From Corylus avellana (taxonomy: Eukaryota; Streptophyta; Magnoliopsida; Fagales; Betulaceae), in NCBI RefSeq assembly GCF_901000735.1, contig NC_081548.1:4278001-4342000 (forward strand): DNA of 64,000 nt. Direction: 5' to 3'. The translations under genes were made by a program, and so were the position numbers. Positions 8,834 to 20,015 of this stretch are shown here, in pieces (the stretch's first letter is position 1; the number at the start of each line of letters is the position of its first letter). Under the pieces are notes generated by a model. The model saw only the letters and a program-made list of their open reading frames with translations. It had not been told where the DNA came from and ran no database searches.

Positions 8834-10930
8834 TGTAGTGACCAAAATAATTAATTAGGCTTAGGACAGCTTAATTAGAGGGTTAGTTGGAGTCATTTTT
8901 GAATTTCAGAACTACAGTAGACGAATGCTCGTGTGAGGGACCACACACAAGCGCTTGCCTGGCACCCATACACGAGTGCTCATGTGGAGACCAAGACGAG
9001 CGCTCGTTGACTTTTTGTTGACCACTGGTTTTTACCCGCATATGCCACCTGCAACTTTAACCCCTCTGAGCTACAGTACACGAGAGCTCACCCCTGTAGT
9101 ACCACGAGTGCTCGATCCTTTCTTGTTGTTTAACATTTTGCCATCAGCCTCTTCCCCTATAAATACCCCTCAACCCCATTTGAATTTTTCAACCTTGGAA
9201 ACCTTGGGAAGCCCTACTGGTCTGTTTTGTGAGGTTTTCTGGAGAAGGAGGAATTTTCTTGGAGGAACTTGATTTAGGTAATCTCTACCTTTCTTTCATT
9301 GAGGTTTTGTTAGGTTGTTAGCTTACTTATTGCTTTAGTAGCTTAGTGCTAATAATTAGGAGTTGTAAGCTTAAACTTGTTTAGTTGTTCTTTCCATTAT
9401 ATATGATCATGTTATTAGAAGGCATCATGTTGTTTAGGAATTGCTATTAACCTTTTTGGCCTTAGAACTATTCGAAGGGAGGCTCGGAAAGCAAGTGAGT
9501 CAAATGAAGTTCTACCTAAACCTCAATGGACGAATGCTCATCCCTAGGTCGAGCACTCGACCAAGGTCGTTCAAGGAATGGCCTTTTTGGCCAAGCACCC
9601 AACGACCCTTATTTTCGAGTCTAGGGTTTGTTGTAGTGGACTTAGGACTAATGGGAGGTTGTCCACATATTTGGAGAGCCCGGAACTCCTGGAAGGATAC
9701 TTGGAGAACCTATTTGACACAAGTGAGTTTTAACTCACATAATACTTGTCATTTATTTTCCCACATTACACGACTATTTTGTGTACCAAAACATGCATAT
9801 TTACAACTCTCACGATATACACTTTGTTGCACATGAACTCTAGATTTTTGTAAAAATATGCTACTTAACAAAGATAATGACATTGAGACTTGTAAAAGTA
9901 TGCATGTAAAATACAGACAAGATTAATTGACAAGGTACACCGGTACGTGCAAAATAACGGTCATGGGCTTACTATATATGTTAACTTTATGGTTAAATGT
10001 GTGTGATATATGGGCTTTGGATCCAATGGTTGTTTTGTGACGGGCACAGCCTTAACGGACAGTCACTACAGGACGTACATCATTAGTAGCGTGGGCCACC
10101 CGAGGTCGGACTCAGTCGGGCTGCTAGTGTTATGGACAGTACCGTACCATGGTCGGGGCACCGACATTATATTACAAGTCCCTCGGGACAATGTCAACCC
10201 TGCTGAGAAGGTATAATATCTCGGGTAAACCATATTGTTGAACTATCATTGTTACTCATGATTATAAGCATGTATTATATCTATATCGCATCCATGAATA
10301 ATTGTCATAACTAAACTGTTGCATTCTTTATCAAATAGAGTTCATCACTAAAATTGCATGGGTATTATGTGCATTGATCTTCACTAAGTCCTTGGACTTA
10401 CCCCCTTATTTTTATCTTTTCCCCCTCCATTATAAATAATTGCACAGTTTAGCTAGCCTAGAAGAAGATGCCTACGAACCCGACTTAGGTGATTGCTCAA
10501 AACCTGATCCGAGTTGTTTTTGAAGACATGGACCATGTTTGGCTGACATCCATATGGGATGATGGAGGAACCACACAGGAGGCAATGATCAAGATTGTCA
10601 TCTCTTTGACATTACTCAAACTTAGGATTTGATCTTTTTATCTTTTTGTAAGACAGTTATCTTGTAGTTTGTAATATGTTATGACGATCTGTTGACCAAT
10701 ACATTTGGTGACGTATTTATATGATGAGGTTATTATGTTTACTCTGGTGTATAATTGTGCGGTTATTTTAGTTACTGCTCTCTATCCCTATAGTTTAAAT
10801 ATCTTCCGTTGAAGTCTCTCATATAGGAGAGGTTATGATCAATGAGTCTTGTCCCGTGAGGGATAGGACTTAGAAACGAACTATGGGGTCAGTTACCAGT
10901 TAATTTATTTTCTCATCGAGGGTCGTTACA
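8834..10930. mobile_element. Solo LTR of a Ty3/gypsy element
   Basis: 2097 bp beginning TGTAGTGACC and ending GGTCGTTACA, near-perfect inverted ends of the TGTAACGACC type. Target duplication is GAGGG (8829-8833) against TAGGG (10931-10935), one mismatch. It has no internal domain, primer site or second LTR, so it is a solo LTR left by unequal recombination. A TATAAATA at 9158-9165 in a promoter-like setting suggests transcription on the plus strand. ORFs inside (8955-9272, 9441-9836) match nothing recognisable. Superfamily is inferred from the terminal sequence and size. Confidence 0.8.
9158..9165 (+). promoter_or_regulatory. TATA box in gypsy solo LTR
   Basis: CCTATAAATACCCC is a strong plant TATA context, placing the U3/R border near 9190. 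Confidence 0.5.
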
Positions 10931-10935
10931 TAGGG

Positions 10936-11767
10936 GAATTCACCTCAAACCAATTCAAAAAGTTTCTCACCACTCATGGACTCATGGTATACTCCATAGG
11001 ATCTCTTGTCCTTACACTACTCAACAAAATGAACTAGCTGAAAGGAAGCACAAACATCTTGTTGAGATAGGTTTGGCTCTCTTAGCTCAATCCAAACTAC
11101 CTCTCACCTATTGGGTAGATGCTTTCAATACAATTGTATATCTCATCAATAGACTCCCCACAGCAGTGTTGCACCATAAGTCTCCCTATACCAAAATTCT
11201 CCACAAGAAGCCCAACTACTCTCTTCTTAGGATATTTGGTTGTGCTTGTTACCCAATGCTTAGACCCTATAACAATCACAAATTGATGTATAGGTCTAAG
11301 AAGTGCATCTTTTTAGAGTATTACTCTAACTATCAACGCTACAAATGCTATGAACCTATATCCAAGAAGAAAATCATCATCAGGCATGTTATCTTTGATG
11401 AACACATCTTCCCAGCTCAAGATTGGATACATTCCACCTCACAACTCTCTGCAAATGACTTTGCTCCCACCAAGGTAAGTTCTTTTGCTCCAACACTTAT
11501 TAGTACCATTATGCCTACTCATTTTACCCCAGCTCCTGCTGCTACTCATTTCTACACTACACCACAGTCTCCACCTACTTCTCCAGCTGCTACATCACTG
11601 ACTTCCTCTGAATCACCACCCTCCCCAAGTTCCCCTATAGCATTACCCTTAGCTACTGAACCACACTTATATTCTCCTACTTTGTCTCCTTCTTTGTCCC
11701 CTACAGCAAATGATGTCTCCAATCAAGTTGCTCCTGAACCTTCTGCCATGCCTACTCACCCTATGAC
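10936..11767 (+). pseudogene. Copia A pol, integrase C-terminal part
   Basis: Starts at EFTSNQFKKFLTTHG and moves through QQNELAERKHKHLVEIGLAL, the DDE integrase region with its catalytic Glu in AERKH, to YWVDAFNTIVYLINRLPT and IFGCACYPMLRPYN, ending in a Ser/Pro/Thr-rich linker. A frameshift lies near 11000. The linker is cut in PMT at copia B and resumes at 17911. Confidence 0.85.
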
Positions 11768-12581
11768 TATTGTAAAATTAAATGGATGGTGCAAAAATTC
11801 TTATTGATGCTAAATAATATTAATCCGAACAATTAACAATAAGATAAATAGAATACAATAATAAAAAATGGAGCAAGGAAAAATCTCACAAAGCTATAGA
11901 ATCATGCAAGAGCGTTATTCTTAAAGGTTGATTTCGTGCCTCCCGGAGTGTATAACTCGGTGCAATCGGATCTCTTGACACGCAACCTCCTAGGATTAGA
12001 CTATACCGTCTACCTTCGTTAAGAACGCACTTTCAAATAACGAAGATCAAATGAACAACCCTTTCTCAAATTGAAGAGGATGAAAAATTGAGTAGCAAAT
12101 AACTCTATTTTTTCTCTTTGGTAACAAAGAAAAATTCTAGAGCATGAAAATGAAATCTTACTAAAAAGTAATATTTTTTTATGAATTTTTGTCAAAGTTG
12201 AACACTTGCTTATATAGACATGGGGGAATTTTTTTTCTTTTAAAACTCATTATCATGTAATCTATGTATTAAAAAAAACAAACGGTCATGAAATCAATGT
12301 ATTAAAACCAACGGTCAACATATAAAAATAAACAGTCATGTAATCCATGAATTTAAGACAAACGGTCAACAAATAACATCAAACAGTCAACAAAGCTTAT
12401 ATATTGAAGACAAATGGTTTTTAATTTAAGAAAACCAACAGTAAAAGAATTAAAACCAGCAGTTAAAAAAAACTAGTAAAAAGTTTTATTGCCCAACGGT
12501 CAAAAACTCATGAATAGATTTTATGTCAAATGGTCAAAAAATTAATAGGTAAATAAAACCAATATTTGTAACATCACAACA
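11768..12581 (-). repeat. 3' LTR of copia B
   Basis: 814 bp, largely identical to 17106-17905 apart from scattered substitutions, small indels and an extra ~27 bp near 12345-12395. Confidence 0.9.
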
Positions 12582-13399
12582 ATCCCCCACATGTTACAAA
12601 TATTAGAGTAGAAGGAGATTGAAAGCATGCATCGATGTAGTAGCAGAAAGTTTTAACCATAACTAGGATAAATAAGTAGGAACTTAATGAATTGTGGTAG
12701 AGTTAGACTCTTTTAACCAAATTCATAAAGTGAGTAAACTTATCACCCACATAACTTTCTCCAAAAGAAACTAAGAAATAAATAAGAATTAAAATCAAAA
12801 AAAAAATTGGGTTGTTCTGGGGGTTGGCACTTTACAGAGGCCATGCGCTCCTGGGATTCATGAGTGCTCTAGAGACCTACCCAAGTCTCATAGGAAGCGG
12901 CACCACCTCCACATTCACATAGGTGATATTCATCAAGAGTGTGTTCAGGTAACACCCCATCCCAATAGGTAGGGACTATGGAACCATTAAGAGTTTTAAA
13001 CTCATCCTTAATCACCCTGCATCTTTGTACTGTCTTACACCATTGGGATGGACTCATCAACAATCTTCTCAACAAGATAGTGAAATAACATAGAATGACA
13101 GTACCACACCATGATCACTTGTGACTTCGTTTCCCATTAAACCTCATTCATGGGATCTCCAATCACAGAGGTTGGGTATCCATCACAGTGTCATCATTTG
13201 GGTATCAGTCCTATCCCCCTCGATATTTCACTCACCAGCCTTCTTGCTAGTGGCTTGGTCAAAGGATCTGCCAAATTCCTTTCTGACCTCACAAAATCCA
13301 TGGATATTACACCGGTCTCAATAAGTTGCCTCACAATATTGTGCCTTAATTAGATATGTCGACTTTTCCCATTATAGATCTTGCTCTTGGCTCAGGCTA

Positions 13400-14630
13400 T
13401 AGCAGCCTAGCAATCACAATGAATACAAACAGGTGGAACTGGGTTAGCATATAAAGGCAAATCAATCAAAACGCTCCTTAGCCATTCAACTTCAGTTCTA
13501 GCCTTCTCCAAGGCAACTAACTATGCCTCCATTGTGGATATTGCTATGCAAGTTTGTTTAGAGGACTTCCAAGATATAGCTCCTCCTACTAATGTGAATA
13601 CATAGCCACTGGTAGGCTTTAATTCATCTGAATCAGAAATCCAGTTAGCATCACAATACTCTTCTAATATAGCAAAAAAACCATAATATGACAAACCATA
13701 ATTAATTGTGCCCTTTAAATATCTCAACAATCTAGAGATTGCATCCCAATGCTCAACACTAGGATTATGAGTATATCTACTCAATCTACCGACAGCATAC
13801 GCAATATCAGGGCGTGTACAGTTTGTCAAGAACATTAAACTACCAATGATTTGTGCATATTTCTCTTGTGAAACATTATCACCGTGATTCTTAACCAAAT
13901 GTATTTTAGAGTCATATGGTGTAGACATATGTGAATAATCAAAGTGCTCAAATCTTTTTAGCATCTTTTCAACATAATGTGACTGAGATAAAGTAATACA
14001 ATTATTATCTCTAAGAACTTTAATGCCTAATATAACATTAGCTTCACCCATGTCTTTCATATCAAAATTAGATGAAAGAAATCTTTTAGCTTCATGCACA
14101 ACATTCATGTTGGTTCCAAAAATAAGCAAATCATCAACATATAAACAAATAATGACACCTTCATTATTACTAAACTTGCTATAAATGCATTTATCTCCAC
14201 CATTAATAGAATAAGCATTAGACAACATCACTTTGTGAAATTTTTCATGTCATTGTTTAGGAGCTTGTTCTAATCCATACAAAGATTTCATCAACTTACA
14301 AACTTAGTGTTCTTGACCGGGGATTACAAGTCCCTCGAGTTGCTCCATATAAATGTTTTCTTCTAAATCACCATTTAAAAAGGCAGTCTTGACATCCATT
14401 TGATGTACCACAAGTTTATAAATAGAAGCAACAGCAAACAATATTCTAATATATGCAATTCTAGTAACCGAGGAATAAGTGTCAAAATAATCAATATTTT
14501 GCTTTTGCTTGTAGCCTTTAGCCACCAAGCGTGCCTTGTACTTATCTAGTGTACCATCCGGTTTAAGTTTCTTCTTGAACACCCACTTACAACCAATTGG
14601 TTTGGTCTTAGGAGGTAACTCAACAAGTTC
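13400..14630 (-). pseudogene. Copia B pol, reverse transcriptase and RNase H
   Basis: Begins WVFKKKLKPDGTLDKYKARL, then YKQKQNIDYFDT and HQMDVKTAFLNGDLEE, the copia RT core, followed by [11 protein letters not shown] with the catalytic YVDD. RNase H follows: [40 protein letters not shown] and [17 protein letters not shown]. Stops interrupt it near 14304 and 13521. Runs on the minus strand. Confidence 0.9.
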
Positions 14631-15870
14631 CTATGTATGGTTAGACATAATTGAATCTAATTCATTATTAATAGCTTCTAACCAAAAAGATGCATCAATT
14701 GATTTGATTGCTTCATTATAACATATCGAATCATCATCAACAATATAAGTAATAAAATCATTACCGAAATTCCTTTCCGTTCTAGTTCGCTTGCTTCTTG
14801 TCAATTCTTGCACATCATCAACAATTTCATTAGAAGTAAAAGAAGGTTCATGCAATAATTTTTCCTTATTTTTCAAAGGAAACACATTCTCAAAGAAAAT
14901 AGAATTTTCAAATTCAATAATAGTATTGTAATGTAAAACATCACTCTTAATAACAAGAAATCTATAACATGAACTATTGCAAGCATAACCAATAAAAACA
15001 CAATCACAAGTTCTAGAGCCAAGTTTCCTCTTTTTAGGCTCGGGTAGCATAACCTTTGCCAAACACCCCCACACTTTGAGGTATTTCAAACTAGGCTTAC
15101 GACCTTCCCAAAGTTCGTAAGGAGTTTTACCGGTTTTCTTATGAGGCACTTTATTTTGAATGTGACAAGCCGAAAGAATGGCTTCCCCCCACATGTTAGT
15201 GGGTAGCCCGGAACTAACAAGCATAGCATTCATAATTTCTTTCAAAGTTCTATTCTTTCTTTCGGCTACTCCATTAGATTCCGATGAATAAGGAGGTGTA
15301 ACTTCATGTATTATACTATTTTGTTCACAAAATTCCTTAAAAGGATTAGACTCATATTCACCACCTCTATCGGTCCTTAGTCATTTAATCCTTTTACTCT
15401 TTTGATTTTCAATTTCAATTTTGTATTTTATGAACATTTCTAAGGCTTCATCTTTGGATCTTAATAAATAAAGTTTAGTAAATCTAGAGCAATTATCAAC
15501 AAATATCACATAATATTTTTTACCACCTCTAGTCATTGTGTGCTTTAAATCACCCAAATCACTATGTATTAAGCCAAGAAGTTCAGTTTCTCTTGTAATA
15601 GATTTACAAGGTTTTTTAGTGATTTAGTCTCAGCACATACTTCACATTTATCCATGTTGGTTTCATTTAGTGAATTAATAATTCCGGTTTCTTTCATTTT
15701 CTTGATGTACCCAAGATTTACATGCCCAAGTCTACCATGCCAAATATTAATAGAATCAACCAAGTAAGCACAAGAAGATGAATTTTCATTAATAGTATTA
15801 GCAACATTTAATACAAAAAGACCTTGATCTTCATAGCCTTTACCAACAAACAAATCATGCTTAGTTAAGG
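14631..15870 (-). pseudogene. Copia B pol, integrase
   Basis: WHGRLGHVNLGYIKKM with CEVCAETK gives the H-H-C-C part, then LIHSDLGDLKH, RTDRGGEYESN and SNGVAERKNRTLKEIM supply the catalytic D-D-E. This is followed by KVPHKKTGKTPYELWEGRKP and YLKVWGCLAKV, conserved in plant copia. At least one stop (about 15382) and a frame break near 15600-15570 inactivate it. Confidence 0.9.
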
Positions 15871-16330
15871 TAACAATGCCACCATCAAATAAAACCTTAA
15901 GTCATGCCTTACCAAACAAGTGTACCGAAACAAGATTGTGTCGGAAATGAGGAACATGTAGAACATCGGAGAGTGAAATGGTTTTACCTGAAGTTAGCTT
16001 TAAGAGAGCTTTCCCTTTGCCTACCACAAGTACAGATCTATTGTCTCCAACAATTACCCGCTCAGTATTCTCCTTTATTGGTGTGTAGGACGATAAATCT
16101 TCTTTATTTCCATAAATGTGCCTCGTAGATGCGGAATCAATCACCCATCCTTTTACTTCTGTAGTCATGTTAGCTTCGGATACGACAGCTGCAATGATCT
16201 CTTCCACTTCCGTCACATTTGCCTTGTTTTTTGATATTGATCCTCTGTAGTTGTTGGTAGTCCTTTGCTTACATACCACTGCATAATGACCTGCTTTTTT
16301 ACAAACAAAACAAATTACCCTTTTCTTTTG
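15871..16330 (-). pseudogene. Copia B nucleocapsid knuckle and protease
   Basis: ICFVCKKAGHYAVVCKQR is a standard C-x2-C-x4-H-x4-C zinc knuckle. About 45 residues on, KGWVIDSASTRHIYGNK holds the aspartic protease site, in the DSA form seen in some plant copia lineages. SLSDVLHVPHFRHNLVSV follows. Minus strand. Confidence 0.85.
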
Positions 16331-16582
16331 TATTAGAGAATGAGATGTGTTGAGTTTTTTCTTATTATTCTAAGATTTTCCTTTGGGCTTATGGTCAAAT
16401 TTCGTGTAGTGTTGTGGGGGCCTACTAGATCTCTCTTCTACTAAATTAGCTTTGGAAATAATTTCCTTAGCTTTGTTAACCTTTTCCAAAGACATATTCC
16501 TTTCTTCTATTTTAATATGCACCATGGTTTGTTGAAGACTCATGAAAATCTTCTTTTGTTTGAAATGGAGTTTATACTCCTT

Positions 16583-17095
16583 TCAAGAGTCGGGTAATTT
16601 TTCAACAAGATATTGGGTCATAAAACTTTCAGGTAAACCATCACCCTCTTTGGCTAATTCAGCAACTATGTTATGAAACTCGTGAATTTGAGAAGAAATA
16701 CTATTTTCATCGGTTATTTGAAAATGTAAGAAATTGCTTGCAGCAAATTTCTTAGTACCCTCATCCTCAATCACATATCTACCAACTAATTCATCCCATA
16801 AATCTCTAGCAATAGTAAAATTGCAATAAACATCAAACAATTCATTAGATAAAGAATTCAATATAGTATTCACACATAATGTATTAGCCATCTCCCAATC
16901 TCTTAATTCTTTGGATTGCTCTTCAGATTCCTCATCTGGTCTAGGCTCAGTTAGAGCACTAGAGAATTTTGTAAAATCTAAAACTGCAAGTACCTTTTGT
17001 TGCCAACGTTTAAAATTATTTCCATCAAAAGGTTCAATTTTTGTAGCATCTGGAAGAACTTTAGCAGCAGCAAGAATTTGTGCATCCAAAATCAA
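16583..17095 (-). pseudogene. Copia B gag
   Basis: 170 aa open: KIEPFDGNNFKRWQQKVLAV is the conserved start of plant copia Gag, followed by a UBN2-like region ending YLVEKLPDS. No ATG begins it; the frame opens with TTG only 11 bp from the LTR edge. A stop follows PDS and the frame continues brokenly to the zinc knuckle. Confidence 0.85.
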
Positions 17096-17105
17096 CTTTT
17101 AAGAT

Positions 17106-17905
17106 TGTTGTAAAATTAAATAGATGGTGCAAAAATTCTTATTGATGCTAAATAATATTAATCCGAACAATTAACAATAAGATAAATAGATCGAATACAA
17201 TAATAAAAAAATGGAGCAAGGGAAAATCTCACAAAGCTATAGAATCATGCAAGAGCGTTGTCCTTAAAGGTTGATTTCGTGCCTCCCGGAGTGTATAACT
17301 CGATGCGATCGGATCTCTTGACATGCAACCTCCCAGAATTAGACTATACCGTCTACCTTCGTTAAGAACGCACTTTCAAGTAACGAAGATCAAATAAACA
17401 ATCCTTTCTCAAATTGAAGATGATGAAAAATTGAGTAGCAAATAACTCTATTTTTTCTCTTTGGTAACAAAGAAAAATTCTAGAGCATGAAAATGAAATC
17501 TTACTAAAAAGTAATATTTTTTTATGATTTTTTGTCAAAGTTGAACACTTGCTTATATAGACATGGGGGAATTTTTTTTCTTTTAAAACTCATTATCATG
17601 TAATCTATGTATTAAAAAAAAAAAAAACGGTCATAAAATCAATGTATTAAAACCAACGGTCAACATATAAAAATAAACAGTCATGTAATCTATGTATTTA
17701 AGACAAACGGTCAACAAAGCTTATATATTGAAGACAAATGGTTTTTAATTTAAGAAAACCAACGGTAAAAGAATTAAAACCTGCAGTTAAAAAAAAATGG
17801 TAAAAAGTTTTATTGCCCAACGGTCAAAAACTCATGAATAGATTTTATGTTAAATGATCAAAAAATTAATAGGTAAATAAAACCAATATTTGTAACATCA
17901 CAACA
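17106..17905 (-). repeat. 5' LTR of copia B
   Basis: 800 bp beginning (plus strand) TGTTGTAAAATT and ending TCACAACA. On the minus strand the next bases are ATCTTAAAAG rather than a tRNA primer site. Confidence 0.9.
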
Positions 17906-17910
17906 ATGAC

Positions 17911-19566
17911 CACCAAACTTAAGAATGGTACTAGAAGGTCTAAAACCTTTCCCAACTATAAGCTCTACTACACCACTAGGCATCCTCTTCTAGCCCTCCA
18001 CACCACAATCTCTCTTGCTGCCTTACCTCCTACTCCCACTCATTTCTCTCAAGCAGCCAAATCCTCTCACTGGCAGTAAGCTATGCAGGAAGAATTTACT
18101 GCCCTTCAAGCCAATAACACTTGGACCCTCTGTCCACAGCCCTCTAATAAAAACATCATCACCAATAAATGGGTTTTTAAAGTGAAACAAAAAGCTGATG
18201 ACACTCTTGATAGATTTAAAGCTCGCTTAGTAGCCAAGGGACTTCAACAACTAGATGGGATTGACTGCCATGATACATTTAGCCCTGTAGTCAAATCCTC
18301 CACCATTCGGGCCATCCTGGCAATTGCTGTTCACTTCAATTGGTGTACATGACAGCTAGATGTGACCAATGTCTTCCTCCATGGCAATCTACAAGAAGAG
18401 GTCTTTATGGAACAACCTCCAGGTTTTGTTAATAATCAGTTTCCTCATCATGTATGCAAGCTTCATAAATCCATTGATGGCCTCAAGCAGGCTCCAAGAG
18501 CATGGTTCACTAAACTTGTTATCACTCTCCTTAGAATTGGTTTCACAGAATCCAAAGTAGATTACTCTCTGTTTATTCTCCATAATTCTAATGTGCATCT
18601 ATTCATTTTGATTTATGTTGATGATATCATTGTCACTGGTAACTCTCTCTCAGTTATTCATAACCTAGTCAATTGTTTGAATAAGTCTTTTGCCACAAAA
18701 GACCTCGGTAGTCTGCACTACTTCCTTGGAATTCATGTGCAGCCTTTGTTTGGAGGCCTCCATCTTTCTCAAACCATGTCTCAGACATCCTTGACTGTGT
18801 GCACATGATAGGAGCCACGCTTGCCAAGACTCCACTTCATGTTGGCTCCCAACTTTCTCAGCATGATGGGGATCCACTTGACAATCCTACTGAATACTGG
18901 AACCTTGTTGGAGCTTTGCAATATTGCACTCTAACACGACCAAACATTTCTTTGTTGTTAATCAACTCTGCCAGTTTCTTCACTCTCCTACAACCAGTCA
19001 CTTGACTGCAGTCTGCAGCCAAGAGGGTTCTTCGGTATCTCAAAGACTCCATCAATCATGGATTGTATTTTGGTAAGGGTTCTCTTCACCTCAATGCCTA
19101 TAGTGATTCTGACTAGGCAGGAAGTCCAAATGATAGACGATCTACAACAAGATATGCCCTCTTTCTTGGACCATGCTTGGTTAGCTGGTGTGCTAAGAAG
19201 CAACTAGTAGTCTCCAAATCCAGTACAGAAGCTTAATATAAATCCCTTGCTTTTGCCATGGCTGAATTATGTTGATTGCGTATGCTTTTCCAAGAGCTTG
19301 ATCTCGTCCTTTCTTGTTCCCCAACCCTTTGGTGTGATAACCTTGGTGCCTTGGCCTTAGCATTTAATCCTGTCTATCATGCGCGCACTAAAACACATTG
19401 AAGTTGACTACCATTTCATTCGTGAGAAGGTAGTCAACAAAGATGTTAGTACTAGCTACATCCCTACTCATAACCAACTTGCAAATATCTTCACCAAGGG
19501 ACTTACCACCAATCGTTTTCTTTGACTTCGTGACAAGCTAAGGGTGTGTTCCCCACCTATTAGCTT
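17911..19566 (+). pseudogene. Copia A pol, reverse transcriptase and RNase H
   Basis: [16 protein letters not shown] and [20 protein letters not shown] open the [21 protein letters not shown] and [13 protein letters not shown] contain the catalytic Asp residues. RNase H motifs (LRYLKDSINHGL, AYSDSD, SSTEA) and the tail SYIPTHNQLANIFTKGL follow. TGA at 18351 and 18807 region, TAG in AYSDSD and others break the frame. The 5' part of this ORF lies at 10936-11767. Confidence 0.9.
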
Positions 19567-19575
19567 GCGGGGGGA
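19567..19575 (+). other. Copia A polypurine tract
   Basis: The purine run GCGGGGGGA abuts the 3' LTR and would prime plus-strand synthesis. Confidence 0.8.
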
Positions 19576-20015
19576 TGTTAGAACACAAACTCCAAACATG
19601 CAGCCACCTCTTGCACTCACTGTCATCAACCATGCAGCCAACTCAGCATCACCAAATCATCAAGCTGAGCTTCACAAGGAACGGAATCTCATGGCAACTA
19701 AGGCTCCAAGAGATTTTGCATTAACATCCCATGATTTTCTCAAAGGTGCAGCAAAGGCAATATCCTCGTCTGTTGACATACGTGAAGATACTCACACATA
19801 AGGAAAGACTTGATTCTAGTTTCATAGATAATATTTTGTAATAAACCTACTCTAGAATATCAAGGATTTTGCATTTTAGGATTTTTATATTGTAATTATT
19901 ATTCCCATATTAGACCAATGTACAGAGCTTACAAAAGCAAAAACTTGTAATACTTTTGATTATCGAATACAAGAGAAAATTCCTTGTGCAACTCTCTCTT
20001 CTTTGAATTATTTTA
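19576..20015 (+). repeat. 3' LTR of copia A
   Basis: 440 bp, partner of 5255-5696, with a 2-bp deletion near 19600 and about 28 other differences counted by hand. Confidence 0.92.

Larger units (their letters stand above)
11768..17905 (-). mobile_element. Ty1/copia retrotransposon B (inverted, nested)
   Basis: 6138-bp element on the minus strand inside copia A. LTRs at 11768-12581 and 17106-17905, target duplication ATGAC (11763-11767 and 17906-17910). LTR ends are TGTTGT...ACAACA; the left copy has TATTGT. Gag, protease, integrase, reverse transcriptase and RNase H are present in copia order but broken by stops. The LTRs differ less from each other than those of copia A do, which fits its younger, nested position. 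The polypurine tract GTGGGGGAT directly precedes the 3' LTR. No normal primer-binding site follows the 5' LTR. Confidence 0.93.
5255..20015 (+). mobile_element. Ty1/copia retrotransposon A, with three nested insertions
   Basis: Complete but dead copia element: LTRs at 5255-5696 and 19576-20015, tRNA-Met primer site at 5697, polypurine tract at 19567-19575. Gag, protease, integrase, reverse transcriptase and RNase H run in copia order. The target duplication is CTGCC (5250-5254) versus CAGCC (20016-20020). A paralogous empty site reading GTCCAGCCAACC near 26332 supports these limits. The LTRs end in TA rather than the usual CA. A hand count gives roughly 28 differences over about 440 bp between the LTRs, so the insertion is not recent. 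Inside sit a CACTA element (7305-8443), a gypsy solo LTR (8834-10930) and copia B in reverse (11768-17905). Removing them leaves about 5.3 kb, normal for copia. Confidence 0.93.

Noticed and set aside
9441..9836. 131-aa frame in the gypsy solo LTR
   Set aside because: LTRs of this type are non-coding; no recognisable motif and it lies within the LTR limits.
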